Shown here: positions 15,528-26,300 of the stretch, one piece after another | How the letters are laid out: each line of letters starts with the position of its first letter | How positions within the stretch are numbered: position 1 is the first letter of the stretch | Assembly: GCA_019414515.1 (NCBI GenBank) | Contig: DXLX01000018.1 | Span: 36,415 to 100,414 of the forward strand | Source: Collinsella sp. | Lineage (GTDB): Bacteria > Actinomycetota > Coriobacteriia > Coriobacteriales > Coriobacteriaceae | Direction of reading: 5' to 3' | DNA length: 64,000 nt | Notes under the pieces: model-generated | Seen by the model: the letters and a program-made list of their open reading frames with translations, nothing else | The model's database searches: none | What the model was told of the DNA's origin: nothing | Program-made: the position numbers and the translations under genes

Positions 15528-16514
15528 ATGCCGATTAATGATCCCGAGAAGTCGGAGAATATGCGCAAGTCCATCCGCGTGTATTCCGGTTCCTCCAACC
15601 GTCCCCTCGCTCAGAAGATCGCTGAGTACCTTGGGGTCGAGCTTTCGGGCCTTACGCTAAAGCAGTTCGCCAATGGTGAGATTTACGCCCGCTACGACGA
15701 GACCGTCCGCGGCGCCGACGTCTTCCTGATTCAGTCCGTGGCCGGCGGCAACGTCAACGACATGCTCATGGAGCTGCTCATCGCCACCGACGCTGCCAAG
15801 CGCGCATCCGCCCGCTCCATCACCGCCGTTATCACCCACTACGGCTATGCCCGCCAGGACCGCAAGGCCGGCCCGCGCGAGCCCATCACCGCCCGCCTCG
15901 TCGCCAACCTGCTCGAGCGCGCCGGCGTCGACCGCATCATCACCCTCGACCTGCACCAGGGTCAGATCCAGGGCTTCTTCGATATCCCGGTTAACCACCT
16001 GTCCGCACTGCCGCTGTTTGGCCAGTACTACAACGACATGCACTTCGACACCGACAACCTGGTTGTCGTCTCCCCCGACGTGGGTCGTGCCAAGGCCGCC
16101 AAGAAGCTGTCCGACATGCTCGGCTGCGACTTGGCCATCGCCCACAAGGGCCGTCCGCGCCACAACGCCGCCGAGGTCATGGGCATCATCGGTGACATCA
16201 AGGGCAAGACCTGCATCATCAACGACGACATGATCGACACCGCTGGCACCCTGTGCGCCAACGTCAAGGAGCTCAAGGCCATGGGCGCCGGCGACATCTA
16301 CGTCTGCGCCACCCACGGTATCTTCTCCGGTCCGGCCATCGAGCGCCTGAACGACGCCCCGATCGTCGAGTGCGTCGTCACCGACGCCATCCCCGTCGAG
16401 GTCGGCGGCAAGATCAAGACCATCTCGGTCGCCGAGGAGTTCGCTCAGGCCATCTCCGCCGTTTACCACGAGGAGCCCGTCTCCACGCTCGTCGGCGGCG
16501 ACTTCGCGCTGTAG
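15528..16514 (+). CDS. prs: Ribose-phosphate pyrophosphokinase
   Basis: Prs makes PRPP from ribose 5-phosphate and ATP, feeding the purine, pyrimidine and pantothenate-linked pathways seen elsewhere in the window. In 328 aa the family motifs are complete: FANGEIYARYDETVRGADVF, YGYARQDRKAGPREPITARL, the PRPP-synthase signature DLHQGQIQGFFDIPVNHLSA, VVSPDVGRAKAAKKL, and the ribose-phosphate loop INDDMIDTAGTL. The start has AAGGAGAAGGGTA upstream. About 14 residues precede the conserved SIRVYSGSSNRPLA. Confidence 0.96.
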   Translation: MPINDPEKSENMRKSIRVYSGSSNRPLAQKIAEYLGVELSGLTLKQFANGEIYARYDETVRGADVFLIQSVAGGNVNDMLMELLIATDAAKRASARSITAVITHYGYARQDRKAGPREPITARLVANLLERAGVDRIITLDLHQGQIQGFFDIPVNHLSALPLFGQYYNDMHFDTDNLVVVSPDVGRAKAAKKLSDMLGCDLAIAHKGRPRHNAAEVMGIIGDIKGKTCIINDDMIDTAGTLCANVKELKAMGAGDIYVCATHGIFSGPAIERLNDAPIVECVVTDAIPVEVGGKIKTISVAEEFAQAISAVYHEEPVSTLVGGDFAL

Positions 16515-16542
16515 TCGCATCGTCCTTGCAACCCGGCGCATC

Positions 16543-16620
16543 GCCGTCGGAACAGAAGAAACCCCCGCGCTCCCCCTTGCTTCGCAAAGGTCGCGCGGGG
16601 GTTTCTTCTGTTCCGACGGC
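16543..16620. repeat. Long perfect hairpin with TTCGCAAAG loop
   Basis: A 27-bp perfect inverted repeat (16543-16569 with 16594-16620) encloses a 24-nt loop that contains GCTTCGCAAAG. It begins 28 bp after the prs stop and could end prs transcription, although no T-run follows. The loop sequence recurs at 50401-50421 and, as TTCGCGAAG, at 44954-44962 and 50693-50701, suggesting one mobile hairpin family. Confidence 0.85.
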
Positions 16621-16738
16621 TCGCTCTGCCGCGGCCGCGCTTTTGTCTGGTGGGATTTCGCTGAAGCAAAGCCTCGCCTTCGGCGGGCGTGGTAGCCTTT
16701 GTCGTTGATTAAACTTTTTATGTAACGGAAGGACAAAT

Positions 16739-17368
16739 ATGGCAGCTGCACAGCCGCTTAAGATTCGCATGGTTGCCGGGCTTGGCAACCCTGGCGAGGA
16801 ATATGCCGAGACCCGCCACAACGCCGGCTTTAAGGCGATCGACGAGCTGGCCCGTCAGGCCGGCGTCACGTACTGGAAAAACCAGGCCGGCGCCGAGGTC
16901 GCGCTCATCAACATCAACGATCCCGAGGAAGAGGGCGGCAAGCGCCAGATTGTGCTGGTCAAGCCGCAGTCGTATATGAATACCTCGGGTGGCCCCATCT
17001 CCAAGCTCTGCCGCGAGTACAAGATCAAGGTCGAGGAGCTGCTCGTGATCCACGACGAGCTCGACATTCCCGCCGGCGACGTACGTGTTAAGGTGGGCGG
17101 CGGCCACGCCGGTCACAACGGCCTGCGCTCCATCATCGACAAGATGGGCAGCCGCGACTTCAGCCGCATCCGCACCGGCATCGGCAACCCTCCCGGCAAG
17201 ATGGCCGTCGCCGACTACGTTCTTAAGCAGCTGCGCGCCCGCGAGGCCGAGGATTTCCAGGACACCTGCGCCCGCGCGGCCGACGCCGCCGGCCTGGCGA
17301 TCGTGCACGGCGTGGTCTATGCCCGCGACCACGTCAACGGTGCCGCCTCCGCCAACGGCAAGCACTAA
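16739..17368 (+). CDS. pth: Peptidyl-tRNA hydrolase
   Basis: Pth recycles peptidyl-tRNA released from stalled ribosomes. In 209 aa the motifs are LGNPGEEYAETRHNAGF (15-31, catalytic His27), KPQSYMNTSG, HDELDIPAGDVRVKVGGG and HAGHNGLRSI. The start at 16739 is preceded by GGAAGGACAAAT. Pth follows prs in the same direction, separated by the long hairpin. Confidence 0.96.
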   Translation: MAAAQPLKIRMVAGLGNPGEEYAETRHNAGFKAIDELARQAGVTYWKNQAGAEVALININDPEEEGGKRQIVLVKPQSYMNTSGGPISKLCREYKIKVEELLVIHDELDIPAGDVRVKVGGGHAGHNGLRSIIDKMGSRDFSRIRTGIGNPPGKMAVADYVLKQLRAREAEDFQDTCARAADAAGLAIVHGVVYARDHVNGAASANGKH

Positions 17369-17380
17369 AACCTACCATTT

Positions 17381-17557
17381 AGGGACAGGTTTATTTTGGC
17401 AGGTTTTATATGCGGAAACGCCGCGGATGCCGCGTCGCAATAAACCCTGTGCCGCCATACATATGCAACGCTCCAAAGGGGGCCGGCCTCACCGAAGCGC
17501 GAGGCCGGCCCCCTTTGCCGTTTTACCTGATAAAACCGACCAAAATAAACCTCTCCC
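17381..17557. repeat. Nested inverted repeats of the GGGACAGG family around a terminator
   Basis: The outer arms lie at 17381-17409 (AGGGACAGGTTTATTTTGGC onward) and, inverted, at 17530-17557, about 28 bp with few mismatches. Inside is a strong hairpin at 17475-17490 with 17501-17516 (AAAGGGGGCCGGCCTC and complement), followed by GCCGTTTTACC. That inner hairpin is a plausible pth terminator. The outer sequence recurs near 39521-39563 at the end of purF. Confidence 0.8.
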
Positions 17558-17742
17558 CCTTTGGTAGGCCAAAGTGGATAAACCCTGCTCTCAACAGCCG
17601 AAGACACACGTAAGTGACATGTCCATGAGGGTATAATTTGCACCGTATGTCTGCACAACGCCTGTGCGCGTACGGTTTTATTCGGGCTACCGTCCATTTC
17701 CGTGGAGGCACGGTTCGGCGGCCCTAACAAGAGAGGGGTTCT

Positions 17743-18582
17743 ATGTATAAGATCCTGGAGAAGACGCAGTTCTCGGAGAAGGTGTTCAAGTTCCGCATCG
17801 AGGCGCCCGCAATCGCCAAGCATGCGCACGCTGGACAGTTCCTCATGGTTCGCGCCAATGAGACGGGCGAGCGTGTCCCGTTTACCCTGGCCGGCTGGAA
17901 CGGTGACGAGGGCTGGGTCGAGTTCATCTTCATGGTGATCGGCAAGACCACCGAGATGCTGTCCACCTACGAGGCCGGCGAGTCGCTGCGCGACGTCGTA
18001 GGCCCGCTGGGCGTTCCCACCGAGATGGCCGAGGGCCCCTGCGCCGTCATTGGCGGCGGCGTCGGCCTGGCAATTGCCTTCCCGGTCGCCAAGCACCTGG
18101 TCGAGACCGGTCATGAGGTCCACGCCATCATGGGCGCTCGCACCAAGGACCTCCTGCTCATGGAGGACCAGTTCCGCGAGCTCCTCGACGAGGGCCACAT
18201 CCACATCACCACTGACGACGGCTCCTACGGCGAGCAGGGCGTTGTCACCGCTCCGCTGGAGCGCCTGCTGCAGGACAAGGCCGTGAGCCAGGTCTTCTGC
18301 GTCGGCCCCGTTCCGATGATGAAGTTCTCGACCCTCACCGCCCAGAAGTACGACACCCCCATCACCGCGTCCCTCAACCCCATCATGGTTGACGGCACCG
18401 GCATGTGCGGCTGCTGCCGCGTCGAGGTGGGCGGCGTGACCAAGTTCGCTTGCGTCGACGGCCCCGACTTCGATGCCACCCTGGTCGACTGGGATGACCT
18501 TCGTGCCCGCCAGGCCGCTTACCGTTCCGAAGAGGGCGAGTCCCTCAAGGCCTATGAGGAAAAGAGCTGCGCATGCCACTAG
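17743..18582 (+). CDS. nfnA: NADH-dependent ferredoxin:NADP+ oxidoreductase, small subunit (NfnA)
   Basis: The 279-aa protein of the PyrK/ferredoxin reductase-like family carries FAD and a [2Fe-2S] cluster. N-terminal AGQFLMVRANETGERVPFTL (about 30-49) is the flavin-binding barrel. CAVIGGGVGLAIAFPVAKHL is the nucleotide-binding start, and the C-terminal Cys-rich segment MCGCCRVEVGG with FACVDGPDF holds the cluster ligands. Paired with the large subunit, it is known from NfnAB to couple ferredoxin and NADH oxidation to NADP+ reduction by flavin-based electron bifurcation. The start has AGAGAGGGGTTCT upstream. Its 3' end overlaps the next gene by 10 bp. Confidence 0.85.
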   Translation: MYKILEKTQFSEKVFKFRIEAPAIAKHAHAGQFLMVRANETGERVPFTLAGWNGDEGWVEFIFMVIGKTTEMLSTYEAGESLRDVVGPLGVPTEMAEGPCAVIGGGVGLAIAFPVAKHLVETGHEVHAIMGARTKDLLLMEDQFRELLDEGHIHITTDDGSYGEQGVVTAPLERLLQDKAVSQVFCVGPVPMMKFSTLTAQKYDTPITASLNPIMVDGTGMCGCCRVEVGGVTKFACVDGPDFDATLVDWDDLRARQAAYRSEEGESLKAYEEKSCACH

Positions 18583-19982
18583 TTAACGGTCGTTTCGTTG
18601 CCGATATGAAGTCGCCCCGCACCCCCGATAACGAGGAGCCGGCTGCCGAGCGCGCCTGCGACTTCCGCCCCGTCGACAAGGGCTTCACCGAGGAGATGGC
18701 GCTGGCCGAGGCCGAGCGCTGTCTCAACTGCAAGAAGCCGTTCTGTGTTGAGGGCTGCCCCGTCAACATCAACATCCCCCGCTTTATCGAGCAGATCCGC
18801 GCGAAGGACTTCGGCGGCGCCCTCGATACCATCCGCGAGGACTCCATGCTTCCCGCTATCTGCGGCCGCGTCTGCCCGCAGGAGAACCAGTGCGAGGGCA
18901 AGTGCATCCGTGGTAAGAAGTCCGAGCCCGTGGCCATCGGCCAGCTCGAGCGCTTCCTGGGCGACCGCCCCGAGCTCGCCTCCACGCCCAAGATGGCTCC
19001 CAAGAACGGCAAGAAGGTCGCCGTCGTCGGTTCCGGCCCGTCCGGCATCACCTGCGCCGGCGAGCTCGCCCGCAACGGCTTTGACGTCACCGTCTTTGAG
19101 GCCTTCTTTACCGGCGGCGGCGTGCTGGTCTACGGCATCCCCGAGTTCCGTCTGCCCAAGGCGGTCGTCAAGCGCGAGATTGACGGCCTGGAGGATATGG
19201 GCGTCAAGTTTGAGTACAACTCCGTCGTGGGCAACATGGCCACGGCCGAGGAGCTGTTCGAGCAGGGCTTCGACGCCATCTACGTGGCGACCGGCGCTGG
19301 CCTGCCCAAGTTCCTCAACGTCCCCGGCGAGAACCTGCCCAACGTCTTCTTCGCGAACGAGTACCTCACCCGCGTGAACCTGATGAAGGCCAACAAGTTC
19401 CCCGAGTACGACACCCCCACCAAGCACGGCAAGAACGTCGTCGTCTTTGGTGGCGGCAACGTGGCTATGGACGCCGTCCGTACCGCCAAGCGTCTGGGCG
19501 CCGAGCACGCTATCATCGCCTACCGTCGTACCGAGGACGAGATGCCCTGCCGTCGCGCCGAGCTGCACCACGCCAAGGCCGAGGGCGTCGAGGTTCTGCC
19601 GCTCGTTTCCCCGCTCGAGTTTGTCGCTGGCGAGGACGGCTCCGTGTGCGCCGTCAAGGTCCAGAAGATGGAGCTCGGCGAGCCCGACGAGTCCGGCCGT
19701 CGTCGCCCGGTGCCCATCGAGGGCGCCATCGAGGAGATCCCCTGCGACGTCGCAATCTCGGCTATCGGTACCAACGCCAACCCCTTCGCAAAGAAGATCG
19801 GCGGCAAGATGGAGCTCAACAAGTGGGGCTACATCGTCGCCGACGAGGAGACCGGCCAGACCACCGATCCCCGCATCTGGGCCGGCGGCGACATCGTCAC
19901 CGGTGCCGCTACGGTCATTCTGGCGATGGGCGCCGGCAAGAAGGCCGCCGCTTCCATCACCAAGAGCCTGCTGGGCGAGTAA
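18573..19982 (+). CDS. nfnB: NfnB / NADPH-dependent glutamate synthase-like large subunit
   Basis: The 469-aa flavoprotein begins with a GltD-type N-terminal Fe-S region (CLNCKKPFCVEGCPVNINIP at about 50-69; CGRVCPQENQCEGKCIRG at about 97-114). VVGSGPSGITCAGELARNG binds FAD, VVFGGGNVAMDAVRTAKRLG binds NADP(H), and the C-terminal WAGGDIVTGAATVILAMGAG is typical of the family. Taken alone it could be called GltA (homotetrameric glutamate synthase). The overlapping PyrK-like partner makes NfnAB much more likely. A terminator follows at 20011. Confidence 0.85.
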   Translation: MPLVNGRFVADMKSPRTPDNEEPAAERACDFRPVDKGFTEEMALAEAERCLNCKKPFCVEGCPVNINIPRFIEQIRAKDFGGALDTIREDSMLPAICGRVCPQENQCEGKCIRGKKSEPVAIGQLERFLGDRPELASTPKMAPKNGKKVAVVGSGPSGITCAGELARNGFDVTVFEAFFTGGGVLVYGIPEFRLPKAVVKREIDGLEDMGVKFEYNSVVGNMATAEELFEQGFDAIYVATGAGLPKFLNVPGENLPNVFFANEYLTRVNLMKANKFPEYDTPTKHGKNVVVFGGGNVAMDAVRTAKRLGAEHAIIAYRRTEDEMPCRRAELHHAKAEGVEVLPLVSPLEFVAGEDGSVCAVKVQKMELGEPDESGRRRPVPIEGAIEEIPCDVAISAIGTNANPFAKKIGGKMELNKWGYIVADEETGQTTDPRIWAGGDIVTGAATVILAMGAGKKAAASITKSLLGE

Positions 19983-20010
19983 TCACCTACAGCGTTAGCC
20001 ATCAAACGGC

Positions 20011-20050
20011 AAAGTCCCCGTCGAGCACACGCCCGGCGGGGACTTTTTCT
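20011..20050 (+). terminator. Terminator of nfnAB
   Basis: AAAGTCCCCG pairs with CGGGGACTTT around a 20-nt loop that can form inner pairs, followed by TTCT. It starts about 28 bp past the nfnB stop. Confidence 0.8.
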
Positions 20051-20066
20051 ATGCCGGCCAACCCAT

Positions 20067-20097
20067 CACCACAAAGGGAACATGCGCCTTTGTGGTG
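20067..20097. repeat. CACAAAGG/CCTTTGTG hairpin, copy 1
   Basis: CACCACAAAGG (20067-20077) pairs with CCTTTGTGGTG (20087-20097). The same hairpin family occurs at 26995-27033, 29338-29372 and 30948-30984, all in or beside the surface-protein island. Confidence 0.85.
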
Positions 20098-20133
20098 GTC
20101 GGGGACTTGACCGGCGAACCAATTCCGACGTTT

Positions 20134-20271
20134 GTCTCAATCTGTAACAGTTAGAGACCAAATTCCTCGCTACGTGTTACAGATCGAGACGTTAGGTTGG
20201 CGGCTAAACAGTTCATCTCAATCTGTAACATCTAGAGCCGTTTTGGGCAGTTTGGTGTTACAGATTGAGAT
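20134..20271. repeat. Alternating inverted-repeat array 2 (two units, four arms)
   Basis: Forward arms start at 20135 and 20216 and inverted arms at 20175 and 20256, giving distances of 40, 41 and 40 bp. The arms carry the same TCTGTAACA core as array 1. The array lies 3' of the 2194-aa surface-protein gene, convergent with nfnAB. Its interior sequence is nearly identical to the last two units of array 3, so these two arrays share a recent origin. Confidence 0.95.
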
Positions 20272-20307
20272 TTTGCTAAAGCCGAGGACGGACGCCGCCA
20301 CCAAAAC

Positions 20308-23300
20308 CTAGCGCTTGCGACGCTTGGCCGCGGCGATGCCGGCAGCGGCGACGGTTGCGCCGGCAATGCCCAGGGCCGCGACCGTCATCGCGGTGGCGTC
20401 ACCCGTGCCGGCAAGCTCCGTGCCACCGGACTTCTTGCCGTTCTCGCCCTTACCCCTGGACTTGTGCGTCGTCACCGTGGTCGTCGTCGAAGCCGAGCCG
20501 CCCGCAGGTACCCCGGTGCCGCTAGAGCCATCCGCACCGCCGCCCTGCTCGCCGTCGCCAGGCGTCGGGTCCGGCTCGGGCGTCGGCTCAGGCGCCGGCT
20601 CATCGGTCACCGTAATCGTAATGTTCAGACGCTTGGAATACTCGCTGTACGACATGCCAGGGCGCTGTGCCGCAATGCGCACATACATGTTGCTATCGAG
20701 CGCAATAGGCTCGGTGTACTTTACGCGGCCTTCGTCACGGCAGGGGCAGGTGTCGTTGGTGGTGTACCAAATCGTCGTGCCATCCTCGGCAGAAAGCTCC
20801 AGCTTCGTGCCCTTGGGCACCGTAATGTAGTTCTCCTTGGGCGACCATGCACCAAACGTCGTCGCACCAATCGTCGCCACCGGTCGCGCCGGTCGCGCTG
20901 CCTCGGCAGACACGCGAACGTCGACCTGCTTGGACAGCGCCGTGCCGTCCACCGCCGCCGTCAACGTCGTCAAACCGGGCAGAGCACCATGCAGCACAAA
21001 CGTCGCCGCGCCGTCCTCGCCCGTCACGGCCTGGTTGGCATCGACAGAGCAGATAGCCGAGGACTCCAGCCCAACACTAACCTTGGCGCCCGCAAACGGC
21101 TTGCCCGCCTTATCGGTCACGTGCGCCACCAGCTCAAAGTCACTGCCCTCAAGCATGGTCACGGCCTGCTCCACGTTGAGCTTGAGTTTGTCGGCACGAA
21201 CGCCCACGACAAGCTCGCCGCTTGCCCAGCGCGCCATGGCCGTGCCGGCATAGTTGCGAGCACCGTCGAGCTCAAACGACACCGTCGAGCCCACCTCACA
21301 CGCATCGGCATAGCGAATACGCAGCACGCGCGACAGCGGCTTGCCATTGGGATCGTCCTGCTTATCGAGCCACGTATACGTCACGTCGCCCAAGCCCTGC
21401 GCGCACAATGCGGCCAGGGTATCGTCACTCGCATCCATATACTGCGCAAACTCAACCTCGACGCAATCGGTATAGGCATGGGCCGAAGCCACCTCGGGCG
21501 CCGCCGTCGACGCCAAGCCAATGTTCACCTCAGTCTGAATCGGCGGCACGCGCAGCCAGGCCGAACGCGCCTCCTCATACCCGTCCTTGGTCACGCGCAC
21601 CTGATACCAGCCGGTCGGCGTATTCCAGTTGTACGCACCGTCCGCACCCGTTGCAAGCGGATTGTCCTGCTCATACTCCTCGGCATCCCAACGCACTGCA
21701 TTGGTACCGGCCGCATCGTCGGCGCTCCACAGCTCAACCGTCGCGCCTTCAACCGTATTGGACAGCAGGCCCTCGTACACCACGCCCGCAGGGTCGGGTG
21801 CAGCCTTGGCAGCCACATTGCGATAACGCGCCTCGAAGATCGACTGCATCTTCTCGTCCGAGATCAAGCCGTCCTTGTTGGCCTTGTAGACCTCGGTATC
21901 AGTCAGCTCGCCCCAGTTGACCGTAATACGATTCTGGCACGCGCGCTCCACCTGCTCGCAGGCAACATCGTAGGCGCATTCGGCATTGGTCAGCTTAATC
22001 GCGCGCTCCGAACCTACGCTGGTCGAAGCCGCGTCATAGGCAGCGCCCACCACGGTACCCGCCGAACCGGCCGTCAGCACGCCGGCGATTGTCATAATGG
22101 AGCCCACCGCCACATCGGTGCTGTCGTGGCAGAGCTGGCGATGCAGCAGATCCTCAAACGCACGCGCCTTCTCCATGGCGTCGCGCAGCGCGTAAATGCA
22201 CTTCCAGTCGTCCTCGGTCTTCTCGGGCTTGGCAAGCAGGCGCGTATGCTGAAGCTCATAGCCCTCGCGCTCGCCCTTCACCTTCTGCATACGGACGTTC
22301 ACGTTCTCCCAGTTCTTGCTGGCATCGTTCACGCCGTAAATGCCGGTAAAGATGCCGATGCCCTGGGTCGCCGCGGGAAACGCCTGGCCGGCCGCCTTCC
22401 ACGCATCGGTCTTAAAGACCTGTCCGAACATCTCGCACTCGATCTTATAGCTCTTGAGCGAACGAATCGTGCGGATGAGCTTCATATGGGCGCTCACGTC
22501 GCCGTTACGCTTCCAAGCCATAAGCCAGCCGCGAATCGTAGAGTTATTGAGGCTATGGACCACATTCCAGTTATCGTACAGATTGTCCAGAATGTCACAC
22601 TGCATGGCGATCGAGTTAAACAGAAGCGCCTGGTTCTTGTTGTTATTGGAGTTCTCGATAAACTCCGACTCGATATAGGCCGTCTGCTCGCCATCGGGCG
22701 CGGCGACCTTAAAGCCCTTGACGGTATCGTCGTCAGCCGCCTTGTAGCTCAGTGAGCTGCCGAGCGCCTGGCCCAAATCGTTAAACCCGCTCGTCGACTG
22801 GCCGTTGTACTCGCTGGCCTTAATGCCCGCACACTTGTTGAGCGCCGCAGCGGTTGCGTCATTCCAGCTTCCATATTGGTTGAGCTGGCCGATACCCATC
22901 GACTGGCCCACCAGATCCTCGGCCTGCTGGGCAATAAACTCCGCTCGCGATGCATGGTCGACGAGCTCCTTGATGGCGGCCGCATCCGCAGCGTTCGCGC
23001 CCTGGGCCGCCGCGAGTTCCTGATACCAATCCTCGCTGGTGCCGTAAGCATCCTCAAAGATCATCTTGTCCACATTGACGCCATAGCTGTCGCCCTGCTG
23101 GGTCAGCAGCGCCGACGACCCGCCGACCGCGGCCTTGAGCTCAGCCGCAAACTGCGCGGCCTCGTCGTTGCCAGTACCATCACCCTCGCCGTCGCTGGCG
23201 GCAGGGGCGCGACGAGCCTTACGGGCAGCTCCACCTTGGGCTTCGTCCTCTTTACCGTCCTTGTCCTCCTCGGCAAACGCATCGGCGACCATCTGGTCAA

Positions 23301-26300
23301 TCGCGTCGTTAAAGGCCTCGTCGACATCATTAAACGAGTTATCCATCATATACTCGTGCCACTGCTGCACGGCATTCGAGAACTCCTGCTGGCGCTCCTC
23401 GGCCGCGGCGGAATGCTTTTTGGCCGAAGCGTTGGCGTCAAAACTCAGCATGGTCATAAGCTGAGCATTGGAGATGCGGTAGGTCTGCGGCATAAAGATT
23501 TGCTCAAAGTTGCCGCAGTTCACATAGGTCGAGTCATTCGCCTTGTTAAACTCATTAAGCAGCTTAAGGTAACCCTCGTCCACATACTCCGCCGCATAGC
23601 GCACGCGGGTGCCCTCGCGCGACTTTTGAGTCAGAGGAATCGTCACCGTCTTGCCATCCACGCAGTCCACGTACAGGTCGAGCGTATCGGCGGCCTCTTC
23701 GTTTCCCACCTCGAGCGTAATATCGAACGTCCAGTAGGCGTTCTTCTTTTGCGGCAGATGGTGGAAGGTCCACAGGCTCTTACCCGTGTCCTTGCCGTCC
23801 TTGACCAGGTTTTGCGTACCGCCACGATACGTCACATCAAAGTTCCAGACCGAAGCACCCGGAACATAGCGCACATAGTTGCGAGCCGTCACCTCTGCGG
23901 CAGCGGCGGCGACATCGGTCGAGCCCACGCGCGCTTCGAGCGTCACACGCTCGGCGGCAAGCGTATCCTGCGGCAGTTCGTATTCAATCTTGGCACGGCC
24001 GAGTTTATTGGTCTTGCCGGTGTACTTTGCAGCCGACGAGCCCGTCCCCACGGTGAGCTGCACGCTCTTGCCCGGCGCTGCATACACGTAGGCCACATTG
24101 CCCAGCAGGCTGTGAACGTCGGTGTTGTCGACCTCGATGCGCGATCCGCTAACCTCGAGTGTGGTGCTTCCCAGCGGCAATGTCACCTCGCCCAGCGTAA
24201 TAAGCGGCGAGACGGCATAGATGCCCGCGGCCTTAGGCTTAAAGCGCACAAACACATCGGCGCCCGCACTCTTCTTCATATCGAGAACGAGGTTGTCGCC
24301 CTCCCAAGTTGTGGCAGCCCACATGGCATCGGAGCTGGCGCCGGCTTCGCGAGCGCCTGCGGACACATCCTCGACGGCATCCTTGGCCAGAGGAATCTCA
24401 ATCTTGGCAGCCTGGCTGTCCTTGAGCTCGTAATGAATGCGCAGCTCGGTCTCCGCGCCAACGACCGCGGACGAATCAGCGATAACCGAGCCCGCCGTCA
24501 GCCCGCGCTCGGCACGATACGTCTCCACGTCAAACGTGGGGACGTCGAGCGTCACGTCGAGCTGTTTGCCGTCCTCAATCTTCACCTGCTTTTGCGCGAT
24601 ATACTTACCCACGGTCAGCCCTAGGCGGCTAAACGTGGAATAGCTCGTCGCTTGGATGTCGTAGCTCGTCTTGTTAAAGGCGACGATGGTGTACGAACCG
24701 GCCTTAAGGCGCGGCGTCTCGGCCTTCATGATAGGCGTGGTGCCATCGTCTTCGTAACCCATCAAATAGGTGACGACGTCGGCGACTAGCTTGCCGTCGG
24801 ACGTACGGAACACCAGCACGCGGTTGGCGCCCTGGTAGTCGCCCTTGGTCGTGACCGTCGCCGTGCCCCAGGGTTTCAAGTCGATATCGACCTTGCCGGC
24901 CGAAGGCTTCACCGTCGCCGTCGCCCCACCCAGCTTGAGGCTGTCTTTGGGCTCGAGCGTTATCTCCAGATCCTGGTCTGCATCGGCAATGGCCTGCGAC
25001 ACCACGAGCGCTGTACCCTGGATACGGAAGTCGTTTTCCTTGTCACCCTTGGCAGGCTTAAGCGTCTTGCCGCCGCTCTTCACCGTCAGATCGATGTTAT
25101 CGAGACTATCGAGCTCAATGCGTTCGGTCTTATCCTGGCCCACAATCGGTTCAAGAAAGCCCACGTTGAGCTCAATCGCGCGCGAAGCCGGAATCTTGGT
25201 AAAGTCCTCCGCCTTAATGTCTCCGATATTCCATGTGCCCGTCATCTGGTCGCCCGGGCGCGCCAGCACCATGTCATAGTAACCGCTGAGCGAAATGCGC
25301 AGGGTGGCTGCCGTCTTGGAGAGGGCGTCCGCTGTAAAGCTGCCGTCATCGCCAACCGCCAGCGGCGTGGACTGCCCCGCCTGCACGAGCACGGCCGCCG
25401 CGCCCTGGGGAAGTTTGCCCGTGATCTGGGCCGCCTCGCCCATCCACTCAAACGTGTAGGCAGGCTTCGAGGAATCGACGGAGTCCTTGCGATCGGCCAC
25501 GGCATCGGCAAGCTTTTTGACCATCGAGGGGTTGCCAGCCGAATCGGTCGCATAGGCATAGATGGTCTGGCCTTCACTAAAGGGAATCGCATACGTTACG
25601 CCATCGATTGTCACGCGCTCATTATAGTCGCCCGGATAGCCCGCCTCACCAAGCTGAAGATCGGGGTTCATCACGCGCAGGGCAACGGCATTATGGTTCG
25701 TCTCGTTTCCGTATCTCGTGTTCTCAAAAGCTCCCCACTCTATCATTTCCACGCTTTTGGGTAGCACAATCTCTTTGCCGGCAATCGCAGGATCAAGAGA
25801 GGCGAACGCGAGCGCCCCGATAGATTTGACACCATCGCCGATCGTCACCGACGACACATGCGAGCACCCATCAAAGGCATAGTGCCCGATCCGCTCCACC
25901 GTGCCCGGCACATTGATCTGCGTAAAGGTGAGCACTGTTGTGTCCGAGACATAGAACTGTGGCACGCCGCAATAGGCGAATGCAAGATAGTCGATAGTTT
26001 TGACCGAAGGCGGCAGCGTTGCCACCACCTTGTCGTCAAGTTGTTCACATTCCTTAAAGGCCTGCTCGGGAATCGTGGTAAAGGCCGCGTTGTTGGGCCA
26101 GGTTACCGTTTGGAGCGTCTTGCTTTTGTAGAATGCATAGCTCTTGAGCTCCTCGACCGAATCGGGCAGTGCGATCTCTTTGATGCTGCTGCCGCCCAAG
26201 CCTCCAACCGAGCGGACATGCGAATTAGGGGCGAAGGTGATCGATGTGAGCGCAGCGCTTCCCATACCCGTAAGGCTTACGACATTTTTGTCGTCGATGG

